Assembly (NCBI RefSeq): GCF_021398715.1
Contig: NZ_CP090347.1
Location: 930,001 to 994,000 of the forward strand
DNA from: Microbacterium binotii
Lineage (GTDB): Bacteria > Actinomycetota > Actinomycetes > Actinomycetales > Microbacteriaceae
Length of the DNA: 64,000 nucleotides
Reading direction: 5' to 3'
The notes under the pieces are model-generated. The model was not told where the DNA came from, did no database searches, and saw only the letters and a program-made list of their open reading frames with translations. Position 1 is the stretch's first letter. The number at the start of each line of letters is the position of its first letter. Positions 16,091 to 24,705 of the stretch are shown here, piece after piece. The position numbers and the translations under genes are program-made.

Positions 16091-16263
16091 GGCGAAGTGG
16101 ATCCGTTCTCAGGATTGAAGGCGTCGAGGGGTTTTCAGCCCGGATCGCCTTCAGCGACCACTCCGGCATCGTGCCGGCCACCGGACAATTGTACCGGGCC
16201 CTGCCCCTTGACGGCGGCCGCCGCCCTACTGCCTCCCCCCTGCGTCGCTCGCTGTCCGGACCT

Positions 16264-16334
16264 CGCGAGACTGCATTTCGCGCACGAGATCACGGGTAAT
16301 CACCGTGATCTCGTGCTCAGAATGCAGTCTCGCG
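16264..16334. repeat. long hairpin repeat, copy B
   Basis: Perfect 14-bp outer arms CGCGAGACTGCATT / AATGCAGTCTCGCG and a second perfect 14-bp inner stem (16282-16295 with 16303-16316: GCACGAGATCACGG) around a 7-nt loop. The whole 71-bp element can fold into one long hairpin. It is related to copy A at 14521-14593. Confidence 0.85.
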
Positions 16335-16346
16335 GTGAAAGAAAGG

Positions 16347-16985
16347 TCAGGTGAGGTTGTCGCGGCGCCAGAGCGAGGCGGATGCGGTGAGGTCTTCCGC
16401 GTAGGTGGTGAGACGAAGCGCTCGCGTGGTGAACGTGGATGCTCGCTCGGGCTCGCTCGTCTCGTGATCGTCGGCGAGCTGCACCGCACCCGCGGCCGTC
16501 ACGCGACAGAACGCCGCGGCGCGCTCGAGCGCGACGGCGAAGTCGCCCTCGAAGAGCCCGCGCAGGATCATGTCGATCAGCGCCACCAGTTCCTCGGGGC
16601 CTGCCGGCGCCGGCGCGCCCGCGACCAGGTCGTCGATCGATGCGAGTGCAGCGCGGCCCCGCTCGTACAGGAGCGCCGCGGTGCGCGGGTCGTCGTGGAT
16701 CATCGCCTGGAGCAGGTAGAGACGCCAGAGCGCGCCCGGCAGCGAGCGCGCCGGTGCACGCGACCACAACTCGGCGACGTCGTCGATGCCGTGCTCGGTC
16801 GCGAACGACACCAAGCGGTCGACGACCTCCGCATCCGGATCCGCACGCACGCGGGCGAGGAGAGCGGCGGCCGTCGAGTGCGCGATGCGCGACACTTCGG
16901 CGGGATCGTCGCCCGAGAACAGACGGTCGAACAGTTCGGCGGGACGCCGAATGGGCTTGTGGAAGGGCCGCTGCTCGTCAGTCAT
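16347..16985 (-). CDS. conserved helical protein of unknown function
   Basis: 212 residues, predicted almost entirely helical, with no signal peptide or membrane segment. It has a PARRPAELFDRLFSGD-like N-terminal segment (IRRPAELFDRLFSGDDPAEV) and a C-terminal RRDNLT. I do not recognise a named domain with confidence. It looks like an actinobacterial helical-bundle protein rather than an enzyme. The ATG at 16985 lies 7 nt after TACCCT (minus strand), so it may be leaderless. It is transcribed away from tRNA-Lys, and its 3' end abuts hairpin repeat copy B, which may terminate it. Confidence 0.72.
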   Translation of the reverse strand: MTDEQRPFHKPIRRPAELFDRLFSGDDPAEVSRIAHSTAAALLARVRADPDAEVVDRLVSFATEHGIDDVAELWSRAPARSLPGALWRLYLLQAMIHDDPRTAALLYERGRAALASIDDLVAGAPAPAGPEELVALIDMILRGLFEGDFAVALERAAAFCRVTAAGAVQLADDHETSEPERASTFTTRALRLTTYAEDLTASASLWRRDNLT

Positions 16986-17074
16986 CCCCTCAAGGGTACC
17001 CGCGCTCCGCGCACGGCCGACGGGCAGTGGATGCGGCGAACGCAGGCCTTTCGAAACAGTAGGCTGGAGGTCAC

Positions 17075-17150
17075 GGGCCTCTAGCTCAGTCGGTAGAGCA
17101 TCGGACTTTTAATCCGCGGGTCGTGGGTTCGAGCCCCACGGGGCCCACCA
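17075..17150 (+). tRNA. tRNA-Lys (anticodon TTT)
   Basis: Complete cloverleaf with encoded CCA. The acceptor arms are GGGCCTC / GGGGCCC (one G-U pair), the D-stem GCTC/GAGC, the anticodon loop CTTTTAA (anticodon at 17108-17110), and the T-arm GTGGG-TTCGAGC-CCCAC. The region downstream has lower GC and accessory-type genes. I found no second copy of the tRNA 3' end that would prove integration here. Confidence 0.97.
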
Positions 17151-17224
17151 GTCAGGCACTGGGATCGCGTCGCTTCGGCCGATCCCGCCGAATCGAAAAT
17201 CCCGCCGAAAACCCGCCGCGCGGC

Positions 17225-17440
17225 TCAGGTGGTGTGGCAGTCGTTCGCGCAGTAGTAGCAGCCGTTGACGTCGCTGTAGAAGCGTCGCGCTGCCTGCACG
17301 GCGCTCGCGCACGACGAGTGCTCGCCGAGCGCCAGCTGATTCTCGCGGCTGGGCAAGTGATTGCAGTAAGCGTCCAGGTTATGAACCTCGTGGTCATTGG
17401 AGCCGTACTGCGCTGTTCGGTTGACAATGTACCTAGCCAT
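17225..17440 (-). CDS. small Cys/His-rich protein
   Basis: 71 residues, probably metal-binding. An HEVHNLDAYC segment is followed by SSC and a C-terminal GCYYCANDCHTT, giving six Cys and several His residues arranged like a small zinc site. I recall similar small proteins near mobile or accessory genes, but can assign no function. A GGGGAAG ribosome site precedes the ATG at 17440. It is divergent from the nucleoside-deoxyribosyltransferase-like gene across a 130-nt region, which suggests shared regulation. Base composition is less GC-rich than the surrounding chromosome. No membrane segment. Confidence 0.75.
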   Translation of the reverse strand: MARYIVNRTAQYGSNDHEVHNLDAYCNHLPSRENQLALGEHSSCASAVQAARRFYSDVNGCYYCANDCHTT

Positions 17441-17570
17441 CGAAGCTTCCCCATCTCCGCGCACGTCGTCGTGCACGAGATCAGCATAGGGCGCAGGTCG
17501 GACATTTACTTCGTGACATCGAATACTCTGCGTGTACGCTACGCGCAAGCGCGAGATTGGGGGAAGTTCA

Positions 17571-18884
17571 GTGTCTACATCTGCGGTATCGACCGATGAT
17601 GCCCAACAAGAGCTCCTCGAAGAGGCCGGGGAGGCGAGCGCTTCCGACGGCGTGAATGACCAGGAAGACGCGCAGACTGACGACTCAAGCGGTGGCGATG
17701 GTGCGGCCGATTCACCGCCTGGGACACCGAAGCGACGCAAGCGGGTTGTAAGAACGTATCCGGCATCGTCCTTCAAGGAAGCTCTTCCCGTCGCCGAAGC
17801 AATCCAAAAGTTTGCCGCCGGACAGCGTGTGCGGCGCCTGACTCTCTTCGAGCACATGGGACGCTCCGTCGACAGCGGCGCGAGCCGCCAACTGATCACG
17901 AATTCCGCGCAGTACGGGCTCACAAAAGGCAGCTACTCATCCGAGTTTCTTGAACTCACCGACAAGGGGAAGCTTGCGTCGGGCGATGAGTCTCTCGGCC
18001 GCGCACGATTGGCGGCTCGCTTGCAGCTTGCAATCGCCGATGTCCCTCCGTTCAGCGGCATTTACGAGCAGTTCAAGAACAACCGCATTCCCGCATCCAA
18101 CGTGATTCGAGACTTCGTCGTCGAGCAGTCTCTAGCGAGCGAAGACGCTGCTGATGAGTGCGTCGAGACTTTCCTTGCGAACGCTCGGGATCTCGGGCTA
18201 CTCACGAACTACGCTGGCGCCGAACGTCTCCTCACCTTTGAGACGCTCCTGGAAGACGCTGCTACCGAGCCGGACCCTGCGCCCGCCGATGCGCAGGGTC
18301 CTCCAGCTTCCGAGACCGTCAAGGTTCTCGATGTCCCCCGACCCGACGCGGCGTCTCCGGCGCGCATCATCGCGGACACCTCGGATCTTTCCAATGTGTG
18401 CTTCCTAGTCACGCCGATTGGGGAACCCGACTCCATCCAACGGCAGCACGCCGACCTCATGCTCGGCTCGTTAATCGAACCTGCGCTCGCACCGCTGGGC
18501 TTGCGCATCGTTCGCGCGGACCGGATTAGCACTCCGGGGCTGATCACTGGTCAGGTGATCGATCATCTGGTCAGATCACCGCTAGTGATTGCTGATCTGT
18601 CTTTTGGTAATCCGAATGTCTTCTACGAGCTGGCACTTCGGCACGCCGCACGGAAGCCAATCGTGCAGCTCATACGCGCGGGCGACGCACTCCCATTCGA
18701 TGTCGGACAGTTCCGCACAGTGACCATCGACATGACGAGCATCTACACGCTGGTTCCCCAGATCGACTTGTACCGGTCCGAGATCACACGCCAGTGCAGA
18801 CAGGCCATTCAAGAAGAAGGAGAGGCCGAGACTCCACTGTCGCGTTTCTACCCGACATTCTGGGACCGCATCAGCACGAAGTAG
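17571..18884 (+). CDS. protein with nucleoside-deoxyribosyltransferase-like effector domain
   Basis: 437 residues. The start is GTG 17571, with TTGGGGGAAG upstream. Residues 1-55 are acidic and disordered, then a basic KRRKR patch. About 60-220 is a helical region resembling paired winged helices (EHMGRSVDSGASRQLITNSA; ANARDLGLL). The C-terminal domain (about 270-437) reads CFLVTPIGEPDS...RADRIST..LITGQVIDHL...LVIADLSFGNPNVFYELALRHA. The ADLS...NPNVFYELA core, with Asp342 and Glu353, matches the catalytic region of nucleoside 2-deoxyribosyltransferase/DRHyd-like domains. That fold has been proposed to process nucleotides in bacterial conflict systems. A defence or signalling role is inference. 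GC is low for this genome. Confidence 0.72.
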   Translation: MSTSAVSTDDAQQELLEEAGEASASDGVNDQEDAQTDDSSGGDGAADSPPGTPKRRKRVVRTYPASSFKEALPVAEAIQKFAAGQRVRRLTLFEHMGRSVDSGASRQLITNSAQYGLTKGSYSSEFLELTDKGKLASGDESLGRARLAARLQLAIADVPPFSGIYEQFKNNRIPASNVIRDFVVEQSLASEDAADECVETFLANARDLGLLTNYAGAERLLTFETLLEDAATEPDPAPADAQGPPASETVKVLDVPRPDAASPARIIADTSDLSNVCFLVTPIGEPDSIQRQHADLMLGSLIEPALAPLGLRIVRADRISTPGLITGQVIDHLVRSPLVIADLSFGNPNVFYELALRHAARKPIVQLIRAGDALPFDVGQFRTVTIDMTSIYTLVPQIDLYRSEITRQCRQAIQEEGEAETPLSRFYPTFWDRISTK

Positions 18885-18976
18885 GGCTCGCGGTACATTT
18901 ATCCCTGCGCGAAACGCTCGGGAGTGCTGGGCTTTGCATTAGTGGCCACATCGCTGCTGTATCGATACAGATCGGC

Positions 18977-19426
18977 TCAGCGTCTTGCCTGATTGGCGGC
19001 GTTGATGAGGTACGAGCCTCGCACGCCAAGCCTGTAGCGGATGACCGCAGGGACCGTGCTGATGTCATCAAGTGCGCTGTTTACAGTGCTCTCGTCCACG
19101 TCCAGCAGCCTCGCGAGGTTGCCTACCGTCAGACCACAGACGGCGACGAGCGACTCAAGGATGCTCTTCGCCCGCTCGTCATCGTCGATTTGCAGACCAA
19201 CCGTGAGCTGCGCAATGAGCGCGGATAGCCGGCCGCCGTCGCCGGGCATGAGCGGCGTCTCAGCCATGAGCAGGTCCATGCTCGCCTTCGACCCGTCCTC
19301 GTCGAGAAAGGACTGCAGGCTCTCGATCTCGATGCCTGTGATGCGGTGCACGGCTTCGAGCGAGATTCGCCCGTCATCGATCATGGCTCTCAGCTCTTCG
19401 ACAAGGTGCGGCGTCTCTGAGGTCAT
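18977..19426 (-). CDS. small helix-turn-helix protein
   Basis: 149 residues. A C-terminal LTVGNLARLLDVDESTVNSALDDIS segment reads as a helix-turn-helix, and the N-terminal EAVHRITGIEIESLQSFLD looks like a second, degenerate one. I infer a DNA-binding or adaptor protein, without an identified family. The start at ATG 19426 is supported by AAAGGA 8 nt upstream. It is convergent with the deoxyribosyltransferase-like gene (92-nt gap) and shares that region's lower GC. Nothing in the sequence shows what it regulates. Confidence 0.7.
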   Translation of the reverse strand: MTSETPHLVEELRAMIDDGRISLEAVHRITGIEIESLQSFLDEDGSKASMDLLMAETPLMPGDGGRLSALIAQLTVGLQIDDDERAKSILESLVAVCGLTVGNLARLLDVDESTVNSALDDISTVPAVIRYRLGVRGSYLINAANQARR

Positions 19427-19635
19427 CAAGAGTCCTTTCGTCACCCTCGGAGGGCCGAGTGCCTCTGCCCCCTAGCTCCGGTCGAGGGCACAGCCCCACC
19501 GCTCAAGCAGATGTTCGATACCCAGCGCCCGCAGCAGTATGTCGCACCGCAAACCGTCAACTCCGCGGCGTCTCATAAGCAGGTTGTCACGAATCGTTCC
19601 GTCGAGAACGGGGGCGTCTTGTTATAGGAGGACAC
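19427..19635. other. non-coding gap in the low-GC region
   Basis: About 210 bases with no frame that looks coding, no tRNA-like fold and no clear terminator. It separates the HTH gene from the lipoprotein pair. No copy of the tRNA-Lys 3' end is present here. Confidence 0.5.
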
Positions 19636-20205
19636 TCAGTCCCGCGCGTTCCACTCCGTCGCTCCGATCTCCTCCTTCGTCACGTCAGCCAGCGAGACCT
19701 GGCGCGCGTCGGGAGAGTTGAGCTGCACGATCCAGTCGGGACAAGGGACGTCGCGGATCCGCGCGACCGCGGCAACGGCGTCAACCCGAAGCGTGCCGCA
19801 GCCGAACAGCGTCGTCGATTCGCTGTACAAGCCAGCATTCACCTGCGAGTTCGTGGGAACGAAGATGTCGACGGACGTCGCATCCAGGCTGGTGGCGAAG
19901 CTGTAGATCGTTGACGCGCGCCTCTCGCCCTCGGCCGAGAGTTGCTCTTCCGGTGTCAGGAACATGTGCGCAGCGAGCGGCAGAAGGTCAACCCTTGTGA
20001 CGACACCGTGCTCTGCCGAGAGCACTGTATCCAGCAGACCCTGAGCGATGAAGTCGACCCCTCCTGCGATGCCTTGTGCGGCGCCCCGCTCCGACGCTCC
20101 ATACGGCGTCGAGATCGTCCCACAGGCTGTGAGCAGCAGCGACCCAGCTGCCGCGATCATCGCGATAGCGGCGCTACGTCGTACCCGCAGAGATCGGCGT
20201 TTCAT
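19636..20205 (-). CDS. putative lipoprotein
   Basis: 189 residues with an Arg-rich N-terminus, a hydrophobic segment and a lipobox, LLLTAC, so it is likely exported and anchored to the membrane by a lipid on Cys. The mature part contains a Gly-rich region and a CxxxxC-like pair (FGCGTLR and VPCPDW) that could form a disulfide. No named family recognised. The ATG at 20205 overlaps the TGA of the upstream 134-residue protein (ATGA), so the two are translationally coupled and probably work together at the envelope. Confidence 0.75.
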   Translation of the reverse strand: MKRRSLRVRRSAAIAMIAAAGSLLLTACGTISTPYGASERGAAQGIAGGVDFIAQGLLDTVLSAEHGVVTRVDLLPLAAHMFLTPEEQLSAEGERRASTIYSFATSLDATSVDIFVPTNSQVNAGLYSESTTLFGCGTLRVDAVAAVARIRDVPCPDWIVQLNSPDARQVSLADVTKEEIGATEWNARD

Positions 20206-20606
20206 GGTCGCTCGCCACGGTGAGGGACGACCCACGTACGGAACTCATCCCAGGCGAGACTGCGACCGCCGGAGTGGTAACGGAAGAAGAACGTGTACTT
20301 CCCGGCGTCGTCCGCTTTGCCGTCGTCGCTGATCCGTCGCGGTAGTCCCGCCCACCACAAGGACTGCACGGTCGCCCGGGACGGCGACGGCACCCCGTCG
20401 ATCTCTATCACCGCGAAGAGTCGCCCCGCGCTGTCTTCCAACGTCCAGGCGACGCGGCCCGCGACAGACGCGAGGTAGAACCCGTCGACGGCACGGACGA
20501 TCACTTCGCCGAGTGTCGCGTCGTCTGGCATCTCCCAGGTCTCGGCGTGGCGCTCGACATCGTCTCCCATCGCGACGGAGTCGCGGTCGACCTTGATCGT
20601 CAGCAC
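20202..20606 (-). CDS. conserved hypothetical protein (first gene of the lipoprotein pair)
   Basis: 134 residues, soluble, rich in beta strands, with aromatic-rich segments (LWWAGLP, YTFFFRYHSGG). I do not recognise the family. The start is a GTG at 20606 that lies exactly 6 nt downstream of TAACCT (minus strand), fitting a leaderless transcript. It overlaps the downstream lipoprotein gene by ATGA. The two genes probably form a complete small operon of accessory character at the right edge of the lower-GC region. Confidence 0.68.
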   Translation of the reverse strand: MLTIKVDRDSVAMGDDVERHAETWEMPDDATLGEVIVRAVDGFYLASVAGRVAWTLEDSAGRLFAVIEIDGVPSPSRATVQSLWWAGLPRRISDDGKADDAGKYTFFFRYHSGGRSLAWDEFRTWVVPHRGERP

Positions 20607-20805
20607 GGGGCCAGGTTAGCGAACCCGTCACCCCGCTGGGCTTGCAGCGCTGCGACCGGAAAAAGTAAGTGCCAGGCCGCAGAAACGCCTCTCGGCGCAA
20701 GGCCGCTCGCAGCGGCAGAAGTTGGAGCCCGGGGTTACTGCGGCCCGGCTGTTCCAGTGTAACGGAGCCTCGCCGTGCAGTATTCCGCCCGCGTAGGCTC
20801 GGGGA

Positions 20806-21690
20806 ATGGCCTGGCGATTCGCACTCCTGCTCGCACCCGCCGCATCCGATGATGCGCGCACCGACTTCTCCGGCACGTTCACGCCGATCGATCCGTCGGC
20901 ACCGGCGCTGAGTGTGGGCGAGCTCAGCACGCAGCGTGGTGACGGCATCTTCGAGTCGATCGGAGTCGTCGACGGCCATGCTCAGGAGGTGTCCGCCCAC
21001 CTCGAGCGACTCGCGCACTCGGCGCGGCTGTGCGATCTTCCTGTGCCGAACCTCATGCAGTGGGAGCAGGCGGTCGTGGCCGCTGCATCCGAGTGCCCGG
21101 CGGGGGAGTGCGTCATCAAGCTCATCCTGAGCCGCGGGGTCGAGCACGGGCCGACGCCGACCGCCTGGGTCACGGTCGCCGAGGCGCCCGACAACACCCG
21201 TGCGCGCCGCGACGGCATCCGCGTCGTCCTGCTCGACCGCGGATACGACAGCGGTGCCCCGGAGCGTGCGCCGTGGCTCCTGCTCGGCGCGAAGACCCTC
21301 TCGTACGCGACCAACATGGCGGCGATCCGCGAGGCCCACCGTCGCGACGCGGATGACGCGGTGTTCGTCACGAGCGACGGCGTGCTGCTCGAGGGCCCAA
21401 CCTCCTCCCTCGTGCTGCGCCGAGGCGACCGATTCGTCACGCCCGCCCCGGGCGCCGGCATCCTGCACGGCACGACGCAGCTCAGCCTGTTCGCGCACCT
21501 CGCCGAGCGCGGATTCGAGACCGACTATGCGACGCTCGGCGTCGACGCGCTGCGCGAAGCGGATGCGGCATGGCTCGTCTCCAGCGTGCGCCTCGCCGCC
21601 GGCATCACCGCGGTCGACGGCGCGCCGCTGCCGTACGACGCGGCCTTCACCGCCGAGCTCAACGACTACCTGCTGTCGCCGCGCGACTGA
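20806..21690 (+). CDS. class IV aminotransferase / aminodeoxychorismate lyase-like
   Basis: 294-residue fold-type IV PLP enzyme. It shows the family order of motifs: STQRGDGIFESIGV near the N-terminus, the PLP lysine in LLGAKTLSYATNMAAIR (about residue 165), and EGPTSSLVLRRGDRFVTP with a Gly-rich GAGILHGTTQ phosphate-binding turn. This fits 4-amino-4-deoxychorismate lyase (PabC, folate synthesis) or a branched-chain/D-amino-acid aminotransferase; I lean to PabC-like. The ATG lies 6 nt after TAGGCT, so it is probably leaderless. The gene is monocistronic, ending before a terminator shared with the converging pst operon. Confidence 0.85.
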   Translation: MAWRFALLLAPAASDDARTDFSGTFTPIDPSAPALSVGELSTQRGDGIFESIGVVDGHAQEVSAHLERLAHSARLCDLPVPNLMQWEQAVVAAASECPAGECVIKLILSRGVEHGPTPTAWVTVAEAPDNTRARRDGIRVVLLDRGYDSGAPERAPWLLLGAKTLSYATNMAAIREAHRRDADDAVFVTSDGVLLEGPTSSLVLRRGDRFVTPAPGAGILHGTTQLSLFAHLAERGFETDYATLGVDALREADAAWLVSSVRLAAGITAVDGAPLPYDAAFTAELNDYLLSPRD

Positions 21691-21734
21691 CCCGCATCCA
21701 TCCGCTCGGCCGATACCCGGGTTGACCGGCGCGA

Positions 21735-21766
21735 AGGGGCGGTCACGCGGAAGCGCGACCGCCCCT
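21735..21766. terminator. bidirectional terminator between the PabC-like gene and pstB
   Basis: A 14-bp stem (AGGGGCGGTC-A-CGC against GCG-C-GACCGCCCCT, one mismatch) with a GGAA tetraloop, placed between convergent stop codons. Confidence 0.85.
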
Positions 21767-21782
21767 CACGGGTGCCGTCGGA

Positions 21783-22562
<780 letters not shown>

Positions 22563-22586
22563 GAAGGGGTTCTTTCTCTCGGGAGA

Positions 22587-23678
22587 TCAGCGGCCGGTCT
22601 TCGGCGCGAAGACCTTCGCGACGATCCGGGCGACGAGGTTGAGGAGCATGACGATGAGGATCAGGGTGAGGGCTGCGGCCCAGGCCCGATCCCAGTACGC
22701 CTCGGGCGGGATGCCCTGGTTCGCGTACTGCGTGTAGACGAAGACCGGCAGCGTCTGCATGCGGCCGTCGAAGAGGTTGTAGTTGAGCGAGTCGGTGAAG
22801 CCGGCCGTGATCAGCAGCGGCGCGGTCTCACCGATGACGCGGGAGATCGAGAGCATGACACCCGTCGTGATACCGGCGATCGCGGTCGGCAGCACGACCT
22901 TCACGATGGTCAGCCACTTCGGCACGCCGAGGGCGTACGACGCCTCGCGCAGCTCGTTCGGCACGAGCCGCAGCATCTCTTCGCTTGAGCGCACCACGAC
23001 GGGGATCATCAGCACGGCGAGCGCCACGGCGCCCATGATGCCCATGCGGATGCCGGGCCCGAAGAACAGTGCGAACAGCGCATAGGCGAACAGGCCGGCG
23101 ACGATCGAGGGGATGCCGGTCATGACGTCGACGAGGAAGGTGATCGCCTGGGCGAGCCGGCCACGGCCGTACTCGACGAGGTAGACCGAGGTGAGGAGCC
23201 CGATCGGGATGGAGATGATCGCCGCGGCGAGCGTGATCAGCACCGTTCCCCAGATGGCGTGCACGATGCCGCCGCCCTCACCGACGACGTTGCGCATCGA
23301 GGAGGAGAAGAACGTCGCGTCGAAGCGGGCGACACCGTTGGCGATGACGGTCCAGGCGACCGACACGAGCGGCACCATCGCGATGAGGAAGGCGCTCGAG
23401 ACGATGCCGGTGACGAGGCGGTCGACGGCCTTGCGGCTGCCCTCCACGATCGTGGAGATGACCGTGATGAGCACGAGGTAGACGAGCGCCGCCGAGACGA
23501 GCCAGCCCGCGACGTTCACACCCTCACCGGTCGCGGTGCCGAGGATGGCGAAGACGGCGAACATCGCGGCGAGCGATGCGCCCAGCAGCACCCAGGGGAA
23601 CCATCCGGCCAGTCGGCCGGCGCGCAGCTGTGCGCCGGATGCGGTGCGCGCGGGGGCTGCGGATTCGGTGATCGTCAT
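22587..23678 (-). CDS. pstA: phosphate ABC transporter permease PstA
   Basis: 363-residue permease with about eight hydrophobic segments; the N-terminus is longer than in E. coli PstA. The inner-membrane transport signature appears as EASYALGVPKWLTIVKVVLP, and the PstA-typical MTGIPSIVAGLFAYALF segment is visible. It forms the transmembrane channel with PstC and is energised by PstB. Its ATG lies 1 nt after the stop codon of pstC, indicating tight translational coupling, and it is 24 nt upstream of pstB. The first 25 or so residues are polar and Ala-rich. Confidence 0.96.
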   Translation of the reverse strand: MTITESAAPARTASGAQLRAGRLAGWFPWVLLGASLAAMFAVFAILGTATGEGVNVAGWLVSAALVYLVLITVISTIVEGSRKAVDRLVTGIVSSAFLIAMVPLVSVAWTVIANGVARFDATFFSSSMRNVVGEGGGIVHAIWGTVLITLAAAIISIPIGLLTSVYLVEYGRGRLAQAITFLVDVMTGIPSIVAGLFAYALFALFFGPGIRMGIMGAVALAVLMIPVVVRSSEEMLRLVPNELREASYALGVPKWLTIVKVVLPTAIAGITTGVMLSISRVIGETAPLLITAGFTDSLNYNLFDGRMQTLPVFVYTQYANQGIPPEAYWDRAWAAALTLILIVMLLNLVARIVAKVFAPKTGR

Positions 23679-23679
23679 G

Positions 23680-24627
23680 TCAGTTCGCCCCCGAGAATTC
23701 TTTGCGACGGCTGACGATCCAGCGCGCGATGGCGTTGACCACGAAGGTCACGATGAACAGGATGAGGCCGGTCGCGATGAGCACGTTGATGTTCGTGCCG
23801 TAGGCCTCGGGGAAGGTCAGTGCGATGTTCGCGGCGATCGTCGAGGGGTTCTGAGAGGTGAACAGCTGCCAGGTGACGGCGCCCGTGGTCGAGAGCACCA
23901 TGGCGACGGCCATGGTCTCGCCGAGGGCACGCCCGAGGCCGAGCATGGCTCCCGAGACGATCCCGGAGCGACCGAAGGGCAGCACGGCCATCCGGATCAT
24001 CTCCCAGCGGGTCGCACCGAGGGCGAGCGCTGCTTCTTCGTGCAGCTTCGGCGTCTGCAGGAACACCTCTCGGCAGATCGCCGTGATGATGGGGACCACC
24101 ATGACGGCGAGCACGATGCCGGCGGTGAAGATCGTGCGCCCCGTGGCCGAGACGTCACCGGAGAAGAGCGGGAACCATCCGGCATTCTGGTTCAGCCACG
24201 AGTAGACCGGCTGCACGGCGGGGGCCAGCACGAGGATGCCCCAGAGGCCGAAGACGACGGAAGGCACCGCGGCCAGCAGGTCGACGATGTAGCCGAGACC
24301 CTGCGCGAGGCGGCGCGGTGCGTAGTGGGTGATGAAGAGGGCGACGCCCAGCGACAGCGGAACGGCCATCAGCAGCGCGAGGAAGGCGGCCCACACCGTG
24401 CCGAACAGCAGCGGTGCGACATACGCCCAGAAGTTGGAGGAGAGCAGGGACGCCTGGGAGGCGTCTGCTCCGAGAGCCGGGATCGACTGGATGATGAGGA
24501 AGATCGCCACGGCGGCGAGCGTCACCAGGATCATGCTGCCGGCGGCCAGAGCGGAGCCCGAGAACCAGATGTCTCCGGGGCGCCGTTTGGCAGCGGGGCG
24601 GGTGGGTCCCGCGGCGGTGGCTGTCAT
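23680..24627 (-). CDS. pstC: phosphate ABC transporter permease PstC
   Basis: 315-residue permease with about seven hydrophobic segments. The permease loop EEAALALGATRWEMIRMAVLP and the LAAVPSVVFGLWGILVL segment place it in the PstC family. It pairs with PstA. It begins 78 nt after the pstS stop codon, and a strong hairpin (24664-24699) lies in that gap, so membrane components are probably made in smaller amounts than PstS. It runs directly into pstA with a 1-nt gap. Confidence 0.96.
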   Translation of the reverse strand: MTATAAGPTRPAAKRRPGDIWFSGSALAAGSMILVTLAAVAIFLIIQSIPALGADASQASLLSSNFWAYVAPLLFGTVWAAFLALLMAVPLSLGVALFITHYAPRRLAQGLGYIVDLLAAVPSVVFGLWGILVLAPAVQPVYSWLNQNAGWFPLFSGDVSATGRTIFTAGIVLAVMVVPIITAICREVFLQTPKLHEEAALALGATRWEMIRMAVLPFGRSGIVSGAMLGLGRALGETMAVAMVLSTTGAVTWQLFTSQNPSTIAANIALTFPEAYGTNINVLIATGLILFIVTFVVNAIARWIVSRRKEFSGAN

Positions 24628-24663
24628 CTATCGCTTTCTCGTCGTGTTCGGGTCAGGACGGGC

Positions 24664-24699
24664 CAGAGCGGCCCCGGGGGTGAACCCGGGGCCGCTCTG
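24664..24699 (-). terminator. intra-operon hairpin between pstS and pstC
   Basis: Perfect 15-bp stem (CAGAGCGGCCCCGGG and its complement, 6-nt loop) just after the pstS stop codon. It probably attenuates transcription or protects the pstS message, giving an excess of binding protein over permease. Confidence 0.82.
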
Positions 24700-24705
24700 T
24701 GCGTG

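Noticed and set aside
17151..20805. A second tRNA-Lys 3'-end copy marking an integrated island
   Set aside because: I searched the lower-GC region by eye and found no convincing repeat of the T-arm/acceptor sequence and no integrase, so integration at tRNA-Lys is unproven.
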